This document shows, piece after piece, positions 27,477 to 38,743 of a stretch of 64,000 nucleotides of DNA (position 1 is its first letter; each line of letters opens with the position of its first letter). The position numbers were made by a program, and so were the translations under genes. Source of the DNA: Amoebidium appalachense (lineage: Eukaryota; Ichthyosporea); NCBI GenBank assembly GCA_963693365.1, contig CAVNZM010000003.1, positions 682,001 to 746,000 on the forward strand, read 5' to 3'. The notes under the pieces are model-generated. The model worked only from the letters and a program-made list of their open reading frames with translations, had not been told where the DNA came from and made no database searches.

Positions 27477-27731
27477 TCAAGGAGGGGGGGGGAGGGGGGG
27501 GGAAGGAGCTGCTAGCTGGGGAAGGGGTTCAGGAAGTTGGTTCGAGGGGAGGGGGGGAGGGGGGGGGAAGAAGGGGAGGAGAGCAAGGGGGGGGGTGTTG
27601 GACATTGTGTTCATAGAAGCTAGTTCTAGTGCACGTTGTTCCTTCTCTAAGTCAGAAATGATTGCATCTTGTGAGGCCAACCTCTGCTCCAGTAGTTGGA
27701 CTAGTTGCTGCAACTGTAAGTTGTCAGACAT
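27477..27731 (-). CDS. Gag-like N-terminal fragment (coiled coil plus Pro-rich)
   Basis: It starts MSDNLQLQQLVQLLEQRLAS, a heptad-patterned coiled coil of about 40 residues that resembles the start of retrotransposon Gag proteins. It then runs into proline-rich low complexity (SNQLPEPLPQL) and stops. A related NQLPEPLPQ segment is encoded at 28490-28519. No nucleocapsid or Pol follows, so it is a fragment of a degraded element or a chance ORF. Confidence 0.35.
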   Translation of the reverse strand: MSDNLQLQQLVQLLEQRLASQDAIISDLEKEQRALELASMNTMSNTPPLALLPFFPPPPPLPSNQLPEPLPQLAAPSPPLPPPP

Positions 27732-28572
27732 AGTGTCGTGTATGATGGGTAACTAGTCTATGTGTTTTGTGCACTGGAAACGACAGTAGAAAAGTGTAAA
27801 TCAAACGTTCTGCTTCCCATGTTTGTGACATGGGAGGCACTGCTTTATATAGTCGTTGGCCACCTCATGGTGGCCTCGTGTGCACCCTGGTGGTGGGCCA
27901 TGTACAGCATGGCCGAAAAGAGAGCACAATGAAAACAAGTCGTTAAAGATATAAAAGTTAACTGTGCACGTTGAGTGGCTAGTTAACTTGCACTAAAGCA
28001 CACAAATAAACGTGTTTAACACACCAATTGCAGTTAAACGTAAATCTTGCTTCACACAACTAAAAATATTCTGAGAATATCCGGGAATAAAGCACACTAC
28101 CACTCTAAGAATAGAATCCTGTGGCAAATATAGACATGACATCATCTGAACCGGGAATATTAATTAATGAGCACAATTAGCACGTTGCTAGTGAAGCTCG
28201 TCATTGGTACAGTTTTGGCTCAAACATATAACTACCATATATGAATATGACCGTAAACAAAAGCTCTATGCACTCGAGTGAGTGTTGAAACAATTATTCA
28301 ATTGCTCCGAAACTTTCTCTAACAGACATTGCTAGCCGGGAGTACCAGCAGGGGGGGGGGGGGGGGGGGGGGGGGGGCTGCTTGCATGAAGTGGCTCAGT
28401 AATCTGGCCCAGCCTGGGGGGAAGGGGGAGGGGAGGCGGGGGGAGGGGGCTTTTTTTTTTTTGGGGGGGGGGGGGGGGGGGGAGGGGCTCTGGGGAAGTG
28501 GCTCAGGAAGTTGGTTCAAAGGGGGGGGGGGGGGGGGGGGGGCCGGGCGGAGGGGGGGAAGGGGGGGGGGAG
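27732..28572. other. Non-coding stretch with G runs
   Basis: It is unique AT-rich sequence to about 28320, then G runs with remnants of the proline-rich segment (28319-28519, minus). No gene is supported. Confidence 0.45.
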
Positions 28573-28759
28573 TGTTGTTTTGTACGGGTCTAAGGGAGCA
28601 GAGTGCACAGAGGTGTCATGTTAAACACGACTAACACATTAATGAGAGGGCAATCGGAGTTGTTCACGAGACATTGAAAGATTCAAACAACAACTGATTC
28701 TTTATTGTGCTCTCGGTTCCTTTTGTACTTGCGACTTATCACCTTATCACAACTAAAGA
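28573..28759 (-). repeat. 3' remnant of LTR family A
   Basis: It matches the last ~190 bp of the solo LTR at 9510-10452, ending AAAACAACA at 28573. Its 5' edge joins directly to the truncated copia polyprotein, whose TAG stop lies in LTR sequence. It is the downstream half of the LTR whose upstream half is 32523-33198. Confidence 0.8.
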
Positions 28760-31524
28760 ACGACGGGGTGCAGGAACTGGGGGAGGTGGAGACGGGGGGG
28801 GGGAACTTGGAAGTTCGGAATTGCAGGGGGGGCAACCTCCGGGCTGGACGGGGCCGAGTGGAAGTTGTCGGGGGAGCCGGGTCGGATGGGTGTGACGTGG
28901 CCAGGGGCAGGATGAGGGTCGGCAGGCTGGACGGGCACGGGGGCAGGGGGGCCGGTGGGGGGGGGTGTCGGGGGAACGACGATGGCAGGAGGGGGGCCAG
29001 AGTACACCAGACAAACATCATCTTCAGTGTCAACTGTGGGGGTTGGGGTGGTCGAGGTAGCAGTGGTGTCGGGGGTCGGAAGTGTTGATGGAATGTCGGA
29101 CGGGAGATAAGCTGATTCGTCGAAAATCACATCACGGAAGAGGCCGACACGATGGGTGGTGGGATTGAAGATCCGGTGGCAGTGTGATTGAAGATCATAG
29201 CCGATATACATGCCGAGTTTGACGGTGGGGGCCAGCTTGTTCCGTTTAGAGGCTGGCACATGAGTGTAGGCAGGGCAACCGAACACTTTGAGCTCGGAGA
29301 TGTCGGGCTTGACACCGTAGAAAACCTCGAATGGTGTACGACCATTGGCAGTCGTGGACGGGGTGACGTTGATGATGTAGGCGGCATGTTGGAGGGCCTC
29401 AGCCCACAGTTTGGGGGACAGAGACTGATCTTGGACTTGATGGAGGAGGCAACGAACAATCTCTTGGAGGAACCGCATACGACGTTCAACATAGCCGTTC
29501 AGTTGAGGGCAGTCCACCGGAGCATAGCTGGCCTTGATGCCCTGGGAGAGGCAATAAGCACGGGTAGCCTTGGAGGTGAACTCAGAGCCGGAGTCGAAGT
29601 GGTAGACACCAACTTTGGAGGGGGCATGGGTAGCAACGAGGTTGGTGTGAGCTGTGAGAATGTCCAGGGTGGTTGTACGGTCGGCCATCGGGTAGATCTT
29701 GACGAGTCCAGAGGCACGGCAGACAGTGACGAGAGCAACCTTGGAACCTCCGTACGATGTTGTGGTAGGCTCAAAAAAATCCCAATGCCATTCATGACCG
29801 GGGATGTTGGAGTGAGGACGGTCACCCTTGAACGGAGCCTTGGTGGTTTTACCCATAATGCAGCCAAGACAATCAGGAACATCACAGTCGAGGACAGACG
29901 AGGGGAGACCAATAACAAGGTCGTGTTTCACCATGTCCTTGATGCTGGTCATAGCACGGTGCCCCAGACGATGGTGCCAGATGGATGGGTTAACACTGGT
30001 AGTGGCAGCCAGAGCGACAGGACGAGTGGGTGGTTGAATGGTGTAGTCCTTGAAGTAATACAGACCGTTGTGTAGACGGAGGTTGACGAGATGACGGCCG
30101 GTGAGTCGGTCGAAGAGGAATGACGGAGTGGAGGCATCATTCAAATCACCCTTGATGTATTCGGCAGCAGCTTGGGATGTTGAAATGAGGAAGGCTTGGC
30201 CAGACGGGGTGTAGTAGGCTTCAATGGTAAGGGTGGCAGTGCCATGGTCGGTGGTGGTATTGATGACGATATGGCCGGTGTGAGTGGCCAAGACGGGGGT
30301 GCCATTGAAGGCAGCAACGGGAGTCGGTGTCGGAAGGGGAGTGAGGTCATGGAAGAACTCACGGGTGGGGCAGACAGTCATGTGCCACCCGGAATCCCAG
30401 GCAGGGTCGGAGGACACGGGGACGGAGCTAGCATTGTATGCCGAGAAAGCAAAGGAGACAGATTTCTCACTGCCTTGACGGGAACGGTTGTGTCTGGACA
30501 TACGGCATTTCGGCTCAGGGCAATCGATGATCGTGTGATCAGGCTCGTGGCAGTAGGAGCATGCTTTCACGGACGGGGTGTTAGAACGAGCCGGGGAATC
30601 AGAACGACGGGAACCCGAGAAACGGGAACGACTGGGGGAACGAGACGTGGACCGGAAGGCAGGCCGGTGGGGGGAACGGGATCGGGTGTGCTGACGGGAG
30701 AGACGAGTTCGGAGGTCCGTGCCAGGGGTACGGTCAAGTCGGTTGCGTAAGTCACGGCGAGGAAGATCACGGGGGGGAGCACTGGCATTTAATGCCATGC
30801 TGGACTTGGAGGCACGGTGGGCACGGTTGCTCCGGAGTTGCATCTTGAGGTCTTGACGTAACTCGATGCCCTTGACGTGGTTGTGGAGGGACTCGAAGTC
30901 GGGGAATAGCTTATCACCGAAGTGATAGTCTTCGATAAGACGGTTGAACTCAGGGGTGAGGTCGTCTCTGGTGGTGAGTTCATTGAAGAACTTCTCAGCT
31001 AGACGAGTGAAGTGAATGGACTCATCTTGGAGGGACTGGAGCTGGTTCACGATGGTCTGCAGACGACTCAGGTAGGTGGTGAATGATTCACCGGGCTGAA
31101 GGGCACAGGCATCCCACTGACGGTGAAGGATGCGGATCTGATCGGGTTTGCCTTGAAGGTAGTGTTGACGGAATTTCCACATGGCCCGTTCAGGGTCCAT
31201 GCCAATACGGTACTGGGCAACGGTGGTGAGGACGGAAGGGTCGATGTTCTGTATCATATGGAGCAGGAGGCAATTGCGGGCCTCCTTGAGTTCCACGGTA
31301 GTGCCGTAGCCATAGAAGGGGGGTTCACCGTCAACCGCGACGGTGGTAGGGGGGACGTAGTTGTCAGCAAGTACAACATCCACGAGTCGGACACCTTTAG
31401 TGCCGGTCATCATGCCGAGAAAAATGATTTCCCATTGAAAATAGGTGGTTTTGCTATCGGGACCAGTCTTCCCTTCACCTTTCCACATGGTTATTTTGTT
31501 TACACCAGTTTTGTTTGGATCCAT
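28760..31524 (-). pseudogene. Ty1/copia Gag-protease-integrase polyprotein lacking RT
   Basis: The ATG at 31524 opens a 923-codon frame. A UBN2-like Gag region contains WKFRQHYLQGKPDQIRIL. A CCHC knuckle follows (CSYCHEPDHTIIDC, about residue 322), then a protease DSG (WDSGWHMTV, about 376) and the GAG-pre-integrase HHCC region (HHRLGH and CLGCIMGK). The integrase core has D-D-E in WDFFEP (about 585), FDSGSEF (about 641) and NGYVERRM (about 678). After the integrase the frame enters proline-rich sequence and stops in LTR-A sequence. RT, RNase H and the element's own 3' LTR are deleted, so this copy is defective despite an intact frame. Confidence 0.9.
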
Positions 31525-31597
31525 GATTGAAAAACGAGCGCGAGTTCTAGATGTGTGTAGGGAGCGTGCAAAAGGGCTGCATAACCTGTTAATAACC

Positions 31598-32522
31598 TGT
31601 TAAATTGTATAAGTATTTGGGATGTAAGCAGAGACACAGTGGTGCAGTGTGAAAACACCACAGACACACACAACAACAAAACACGGAACGATCGGAGCAG
31701 TGTACACAACAGACATCAATGTTTAGACACGACTGAACTGAATTTATTCTGATCTTCGAATAAATACCTGAAATTCCTCTAAGTCCAATCCATACATGAT
31801 TTCCGACCAGTCGGAAATCAGATCTATCTCTAATAGAAACCAATCACTAAGAACCAATTGCTTTCAGAGAGATCCGGTACGCGGAGACGCACACGATAGG
31901 ACACAGACACTAGTTAAGGTCAACTCGTGTCATCATCAAGGAAGTTCTAACCTATGACATACTGCAAAGACTCAGACATATCACACTTAACCTTGATGAT
32001 TGGTTAAAGCCCGGCAACACATGAAAACTAAAGTAAATTAATGAAGTCTAAACACACATGCTATTCTAAGTGTAGCCTAAGTGTGTTATCGTCCAATGAA
32101 CACGTATTAAGTAACACAAATCTACCTAACATATATTAGTAGTAAAGAAATACGATTATACACATGAAGACAAAGAGAGAAAGAAAAGAAAATAGGGAAG
32201 GAGAAAGAGAAAGGAAAAGAGAGCACAGATCAACAAACAAGATAGCAATAGCATAACTATAACCAGAGATATTTATGTACACACGAACATGTACACGTCT
32301 CTCCCTGAGTGGGTGGATCCGTGTACACACATATAAATATTCTAATCGATATTACAACACACGATTAAAGCCGATACAACACGATTACAAGTATACAAGC
32401 ATATCGGAGATCGATGCTACACTTTACATAATAGGAGTGTGGCATTTACACTAAGCATATGAACTGAAACATAACACAAACTGAGAAGATCTTACCATAT
32501 GTAAATACTACGTATTACAACA
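31598..32522 (-). repeat. 5' LTR (family B) of the copia element
   Basis: It begins TGTTGTAATACG at 32522 and ends TTTAACA at 31598, 925 bp, with TG...CA ends. A second full-length copy, also 925 bp, is the solo LTR at 36748-37672 in the opposite orientation. It is followed by GGTTATTAACAGG and then the polyprotein start about 75 bp on. It is inserted in LTR-A sequence after GGAATG. Confidence 0.85.
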
Positions 32523-33042
32523 CATTCCGACAGAGCATACACATTCCAACTTCCGATTAAACTAAAGTTTAGAAACTCTTACTTAAATAAATTAAGTAAT
32601 TATACATCTAGTCACTATTAACTCACATATATATTTATGTTCGTCTCTATTAAGAAACTTATTTAAATACATATATTTCCTAATAGTCGACACTCTCAAA
32701 GTGAAGACACTTTGCAATAAACCGAATTCCATATATATCTATTGTCCAATCACAACACACATATATTAATAGACAGGAATGCACAACACAATCTACAGAT
32801 GTACTCGCTCGCGACTATTGGCGAGCCATCCTATTGAGAACAAAACTAAGCCATTTTGAAATAAAGGAAAGACAACGAGTGAGGCTAGCCAATCATGCTA
32901 CCTCCTAGATAAACAGAGGAGAGCAAACAGAAATAAAAATACAATAAGTTCTTATCAGGCAAGAGAGGCAGGTGTGCACAGATCTACAGATATCTGTGCC
33001 CACAGAAACAAGGGAGAGAGAGATACGGGGGGGGGGGGGGGG

Positions 33043-33108
<66 letters not shown>

Positions 33109-33198
33109 AAAGAAGGAAAGCAGACACGAATACAAACAAGCTAAGACACATACATACTTCAAGGCTCTTGCTGTCATACATGGTGACGTATTCCAACA
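32523..33198 (-). repeat. 5' part of LTR family A, split by the copia insertion
   Basis: It matches 9510-10223 (plus), starting TGTTGGAATACG at 33198 and including the internal C/G-run plus (GA)n microsatellite (33026-33104). The match stops at GGAATG, where LTR-B begins. Confidence 0.85.
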
Positions 33199-34451
33199 TC
33201 CCCACTCAAGGGGTTGAAGTTTGTGTTCTCGTGTCTGTTGATGTGACGGTAGATGAGGTCCAAACACAGGAGGGGCCGTCACACTCAAGTTTCCCCACTC
33301 GAGGATGCAAACCGAAGATCCTTGAGGTGGGAAGGAGAAAATCAAAACTGAAGAGGCACACAACGACGGTTGCCTCTGAAGACTCGGAACAATAAATCAT
33401 GGTGGTTTTCGTCGATATATATATATATATAGAGAGGAAACACTAGTGTATGTGTGACGTGTTGGTGGCTAATGTTCTATACTGGGGACCACCCAGGTAA
33501 ACACAAGGCATGAACATCTTGTGGACTGATTTATAGACTGGTTGTCAACCAGTTAAGACACGGGGAAGGTGCATCCCGTGGACTAGGTTTAGACTGGCAG
33601 TCAACCAGCACGCCATGGCTATAGATAATTATTTATACTGGGACGCCATCCCAGTTCGACATATATATAAAGTCGAATATAGAAGAAAACCAATATATAT
33701 GGTGGGATATGAATATAAATAAACGACGGATGGTGGAGAATAATCCCCACTGAAGATGCACTCAGTCTGGCACATATGACGAGGTAAAACTGTGTCCCCA
33801 CTGATGAAGAGAAACGATGAGGAGTAGTAGACTTTCGTTGGGAGGCATCTTGAGCACCGTAGGTGTGTCAACTGCTGTCCAGGGCCCCAACCTACTCAGA
33901 AACCACTCGATGATGAACACCAGTGCACGGGTCAGTCACGGAGACTACTCTCCTGATTCATTGAAAGAATGGGGTGCGCGTCGTGGGTCAGGTTGCCAAA
34001 ACGGTTTGGCACGGTTTTGTCGAGCCGGGACAGGTGAATGGATTTCCACTTGCCTGCCAAATGAACACGTTGAGGCAGACGTGAGTCGTGTATACATTAC
34101 AATACCATTTGTATCACATAGGATATGACCCTGTCAACACAACGAATACATTTGTCACCTAGATTATATACCATGTTATACATATGTATACCTGCCGTAT
34201 ACCATCATGTTTATCCCTAAAGGTAGCAAGGGGATATACACGGTAACATATTGGATACCCATATGGCAACAAATATATCACGTGATGTTATTCACGTGCT
34301 CAATCTCTGTACACTTGCATGCTGTACGTTAAATGTTAGGTGCCTAAGAGGGCTGACTGTTCATTGCATATTCCACACTTCATATGCACTTCATAAGAAG
34401 TGTGTACTATGCAACATACTATGTGCTAATGGGAATGTTTGAGGTTCTTAC
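33199..34451. other. Stretch without a supported gene
   Basis: It holds unique sequence, a short (TA)n at 33415-33432 and a loosely repeated GACTGG-TTG-CAACCAG motif at about 33536-33609. A 103-codon open frame (33817-34128, plus) lacks recognisable features. Confidence 0.4.
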
Positions 34452-34592
34452 CTTGCATCCACGTATCGCCTGCCTCAGGCGGGACCTCCACCTCATCATC
34501 TGGGAGGGGTTCCTGTGCATCCTTTGCCACACAGTCCCGGAATTTGGCATGCACGTCCATGGAATCCCATATCTTCAACTTTCTCATGCTAT
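34452..34592 (-). CDS. Unrecognised gene, downstream exon
   Basis: The acceptor CCATCCATACAG and the donor GCAAG/GTAAGAACC bound a 141-bp exon. It encodes an acidic, helical segment (SMRKLKIWDSMDVHAKFR followed by DDEVEVPPEAGDTW). The coding look and strong splice sites support a real exon. However, its best frame is one base out of phase with the upstream exon (34656-34863, phase 0), so the join is uncertain or this copy is frameshifted. No family is recognised. Confidence 0.5.
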
Positions 34593-34655
34593 CTGTATGG
34601 ATGGAGAATGGTATGAGGATTGGCCCGAGGGAGGGGGGGGGGGGGGGGGACTGAC

Positions 34656-34863
34656 CTGCCAAACAAACGTTTTGTTTTTGTTGGTCAGCTTGTAAGGAAC
34701 TTTGCAGAACTTCTTATGTGCCCGTTCTCCACTTTGTGCAGTCTCCAGAATACCAAAGAGACATATGCACTCCTCATAGTGGATTCCAAAATGGAACTTG
34801 GGTTGCTCCATTTTGGAAATTCCCGTCTGGGTGAAAAAGAGGGCATATGCCTCTTCCGCAAAC
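34656..34863 (-). CDS. Unrecognised gene, upstream exon
   Basis: The acceptor CTTGATTGCAG and the donor TTTGGCAG/GTCAGT bound 208 bp. They encode FAEEAYALFFTQTGISKMEQ, then HFGIHYEECICLFGILET and a basic end (HKKFCKVPYKLTNKNKTF). The mixed hydrophobic/charged composition looks like a folded domain, but I do not recognise the family. Further upstream exons would fall at or beyond the assembly gap at 35006. Confidence 0.5.
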
Positions 34864-35005
34864 CTGCAATCAAGTGGAGGGGGGTGGACGAGGGATAAAG
34901 GTCATACATGTGTATGTTTGTGCATTTATGAGTGTGCAGGTACAGGGACAGAGAGAGACAGACTGGAGAGAGAGAGAGACTGAGAGAGCCTGAGAGAGAA
35001 AGAAA

Positions 35006-35505
35006 NNNNNNNNNNNNNNNNNNNNNNNNNNNNNNNNNNNNNNNNNNNNNNNNNNNNNNNNNNNNNNNNNNNNNNNNNNNNNNNNNNNNNNNNNNNNNNN
35101 NNNNNNNNNNNNNNNNNNNNNNNNNNNNNNNNNNNNNNNNNNNNNNNNNNNNNNNNNNNNNNNNNNNNNNNNNNNNNNNNNNNNNNNNNNNNNNNNNNNN
35201 NNNNNNNNNNNNNNNNNNNNNNNNNNNNNNNNNNNNNNNNNNNNNNNNNNNNNNNNNNNNNNNNNNNNNNNNNNNNNNNNNNNNNNNNNNNNNNNNNNNN
35301 NNNNNNNNNNNNNNNNNNNNNNNNNNNNNNNNNNNNNNNNNNNNNNNNNNNNNNNNNNNNNNNNNNNNNNNNNNNNNNNNNNNNNNNNNNNNNNNNNNNN
35401 NNNNNNNNNNNNNNNNNNNNNNNNNNNNNNNNNNNNNNNNNNNNNNNNNNNNNNNNNNNNNNNNNNNNNNNNNNNNNNNNNNNNNNNNNNNNNNNNNNNN
35501 NNNNN
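35006..35505. other. Assembly gap (500 N)
   Basis: Exactly 500 N follow a (GA)n tract. The round size suggests a placeholder of unknown true length. Confidence 0.98.
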
Positions 35506-35807
35506 ACGACGTCCATAGCACATCTATAGCATTGGAATAGGTGCTACATTTGGTTAATGGACGGTGTAAACGCATGCACAGCATGTCCATAGGATGATGT
35601 TGGCATATACACATGAGGGTCGAGAAATCAGTGGACCTCTTTATTACCCTGTAACATGCTTGTCGACGTCGACGATGGGTTTTCAGCTTTTCCATCCATT
35701 AAAATGTCGAGGGTACCAAACGCAGCCACTCAGGTATCGTAAACTACTCCGAACCCGTCGTCGACGTCGTAGAGGGGTTTCCGATGGGGGGGGAAGATTG
35801 CTGATGC

Positions 35808-36747
35808 ACAATATCATACTGTGCAGCATTAATAAGGTGATCTAGGATAGTCATCTTAAAACGGATATATTGAGGAAGAGAGGAAGAAAAGAGAATAAAA
35901 CCGCCAATAACCTCCGGTTCTAATACATTAGCTAACAGGTTGCATTTATTGATAGATATGCAGCCGCGAGTAAACCACCCCCCACACATATTACACATAC
36001 GAGCAGGAGACACCGGAAACCGATTACACCGCCAAGCCATAATCATCTTTGCGTTTTTACACCACACCACATTACGAATAAACGAATCTATGTATGAACG
36101 AGACTCTCTAACCGTATCCGCCATATAGGCTACTAGTAGTTGGTGTTTTTGCGGTCCTAACACCGGAAGGGATTCAACACGTAGAGTAAAAAGATATCTA
36201 TCAGCCATAGACTTGAAACTATTCATATTCACACTATGATCTAGCCGTACCTCCGGGGGGGTCGCCAGCCATTCCACAAAACGCTCGGCAATGGGCAGAG
36301 ACGATGGGGAAGGGAAGAGGTAGAGGGGCGAGTCCGGCGGGGATGCGTGTAGCCGGAAGAGCGGGTGGTCCGGGGCACAAGCGGACAGGCGGGTGATGTG
36401 CTCGTGAAATTTAAGGGCTAATTCGTGTACGCGTTGTGATGGTGGTGTGAGGGCGTAGAGAGAATCAAAAAGGCGTCTAGGGATAGGTGTGGAAAGACCA
36501 GTGAGAAACGTACAACAAGTTGTGTAGTGGAAATCATCTATTGATTTGAGGACATTAGTAACAGTATCAGGGGGTGCCATAGCTAGTAAGGGCAACCCGT
36601 ATTCAGACAAAGGGCGAATATATGTGCGAAATATACTAAGACGATTGTATAGGTGGACAGTATGAGAAACTTTAGTAGCAAGATACACATCCCTAAATAA
36701 CCGAAGACACCTGCCTGCACTCTCCACCCGACAATCGATCATCCGTT
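35808..36747 (-). pseudogene. LINE ORF2-like C-terminal part, copy 2
   Basis: On the minus strand the frame reads MIDCRVESAGRCLRLFRD, then FRTYIRPLSEYGLPLLAM (the conserved post-RT thumb motif) and ends in the Cys-rich CNMCGG-FTRGCISINKC domain. The 3' end is missing at 35808, joined to unrelated sequence. Upstream it is interrupted by the solo LTR (36748-37672), and the RT continues at 37678-37761 and 38543-38743. Confidence 0.85.
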
Positions 36748-37672
36748 TGTTGTAATACGTAGTATTTACATATGGTAAGATCTTCTCAGTTTGTGTTATG
36801 TTTCAGTTCATATGCTTAGTGTATATGCCACACTCCTATTATGTAAAGTGTAGCATCGATCTCCGATATGCTTGTATACTTGTAATCGTGTTGTATCGGC
36901 TTTAATCGTGTGTTGTAATATCGATTAGAATATTTATATGTGTGTACACGGATCCACCCACTCAGGGAGAGACGTGTACATGTTCGTGTGTACATAAATA
37001 TCTCTGGTTATAGTTATGCTATTACTATCTTGTTTGTTGATCTGTGCTCTCTTTTCCTTCCTCTTTCTCCTTCCTTATTTTCTTTTCTTTCTCTCCTTGT
37101 CTTCATGTGTATAATCGTATTTCTTTTCTACTAATATATGTTAGGTAGATTTGTGTTACTTAATACGTGTTCATTGGACGGTAACACACTTAGGCTACAC
37201 TTAGAATAGCATGTGTGTTTAGACTTCATTAATTTACTTTAGTTTTCATGTGTTGCCGGGCTTTAACCAATCATCAAGGTTAAGTGTGATATGTCTGAGT
37301 CTTTGCAGTATGTCATAGGTTAGAACTTCCTTGATGGTGACACGAGTTGATCTTAACTAGTGTCTGTGTCCTATCGTGTACGTCTCCGCGTACCGGATCT
37401 CTCTGAAAGCAATTGGTTCTTAGTGATTGGTTTCTATTAGAGATAGATCTGATTTCCGACTGGTCGGAAATCATGTATGGATTGGACTTAGAGGAATTTC
37501 AGGTATTTATTCGAAGATCAGAATAAATTCAGTTCAGTCGTGTCTAAACATTGATGTCTGTTGTGTACACTGCTCCGATCGTTCCATGTTTTGTTGTTGT
37601 GTGTGTCTGTGGTGTTTTCACACTGCACCACTGTGTCTCTGCTTTCATCCCAAATACTTATACAATTTAACA
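36748..37672 (+). repeat. Solo LTR (family B) inserted in the LINE
   Basis: It runs TGTTGTAATACG...TTTAACA, 925 bp, and is flanked on both sides by the 5-bp duplication CCGTT (36743-36747 and 37673-37677). It matches the copia 5' LTR at 31598-32522. Taking out the LTR plus one CCGTT restores the LINE frame from the YLGIP motif into MIDCRVES. Confidence 0.92.
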
Positions 37673-37761
37673 CCGTTTGAAACATATGCCCCATTCGTCC
37701 ACCGGAATCCCCAAATACTTGTATTCGATTGGGCGAGGGAGGGGACTGCCGAAAATACAAA
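37673..37761 (-). pseudogene. LINE RT fragment with the YLGIP motif
   Basis: On the minus strand it encodes IEYKYLGIPVDEWGICFKR, the RT segment that follows the FADD active site in LINEs. It is bounded by the solo LTR on one side and the retroposed cDNA (37762-38542) on the other. Confidence 0.85.
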
Positions 37762-38542
37762 CCCCACTCAGGGGAACGTGACTGCAGCGTGTGTGTGGCG
37801 TGGCCTGCTGTATTCCTACTGCTGTGAGAGTGTGGGGGCATCTCCCTTTCGCGGAGTTTCTCGCTTGAGAAGTGGTTTCTTCAACGCCTGGTGGTCCACT
37901 GCAACCTATGGTAACTTCTACACGCTATCTACGCTTCTACGCGACCTATTGGCGGTGGGCTGCTGCAACTTCTTCAGCTACTTCTGCGCTGCGTGAGTGG
38001 AGGGGCGGCAACTTGGTCGTCGGGGAGCTTTCCAAGTGACTGCCAGCCCTTAGCCTCCAGTCGTATGGCAATGACCGGGTTTGCTTGCATGCATTCTGTA
38101 ATTGTTTTTTTCTGTGTGTCCTGCCACAACTAGTAGGCCACCTTATCAGAGAGCTAGATGCAGTGACAATCTCCGGGTTATCTAGGGGCCGGGCCCGTTG
38201 GGATTGTTTTTTAGCTCAGATTTGTTCTGCATTGCTCTTTTAGAGGCTGACTTGCTGGCTGTGCCTCGGTAGGTTTTGAGGGGGGCCTGTTGGGAAGCAG
38301 CAGTAATGATGTCTTCTTGCGGAGTGTGGTCTGGTCAACATCGATGCATATGACTAGTTGGAGCAAACTAGTTTCACGCATACACGTACACTTAAGGTTT
38401 TGCCCGCTGGTGTCCTTTGTCACTTGTAGCTTTATTTTTATTTCGTAGCTTTGGCTTTTTCAGTTCTATTGGTGGTTATGTAGCCTGTGGCTGCATGTTG
38501 GCTTCATCAACGGATCAATAAAACCGAGTCAAAAGAAGAAAA
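37762..38542 (+). pseudogene. Retroposed cDNA (processed pseudogene) inside the LINE
   Basis: It is inserted antisense to the LINE and flanked by the 10-bp direct repeat AAAATACAAA (37752-37761 and 38543-38552). The 3' end has AATAAA at 38517-38522, about 20 bp before an A-rich tail. These are the hallmarks of LINE-mediated retroposition of a polyadenylated transcript. The first ~235 bp hold an open frame without a start codon that ends FFSYFCAA-stop (37994-37996) and contains GFFNAWWSTATYGNFYTL, possibly membrane-associated. The rest would be 3' UTR. The parent gene is not in the window and is not recognised. Confidence 0.7.
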
Positions 38543-38743
38543 AAAATACAAACGTCGTCCCATGCCGGTATCAATTTTGATAAAAGGGCACACTTTTTGA
38601 CATTAATCTGCATATCGTTGCGCTGGCACCAATGTTCAACCACACGAATGTATTGCCGTAGTTCGAGAGGATCGGATCATGACATAAGCACAATATCGTC
38701 GGCAAAAAAGAGGCCGGGGGGAGCCTACCTAAATATCATTTTC
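38543..38743 (-). pseudogene. LINE RT fragment with the FADD active site
   Basis: The minus strand reads GLFFADDIVLMS, an in-frame TGA, then ELRQYIRVVEHWCQRND and QINVKKCALL. This is the LINE RT catalytic Asp-Asp block and the following helix. The frame joins the YLGIP fragment once the retroposed cDNA is removed. Sequence upstream of 38743 is unrelated, so the copy is 5'-truncated. Confidence 0.85.

Noticed and set aside
29188-30075. 295-codon plus-strand frame
   Set aside because: It is the antisense shadow of the copia integrase region.
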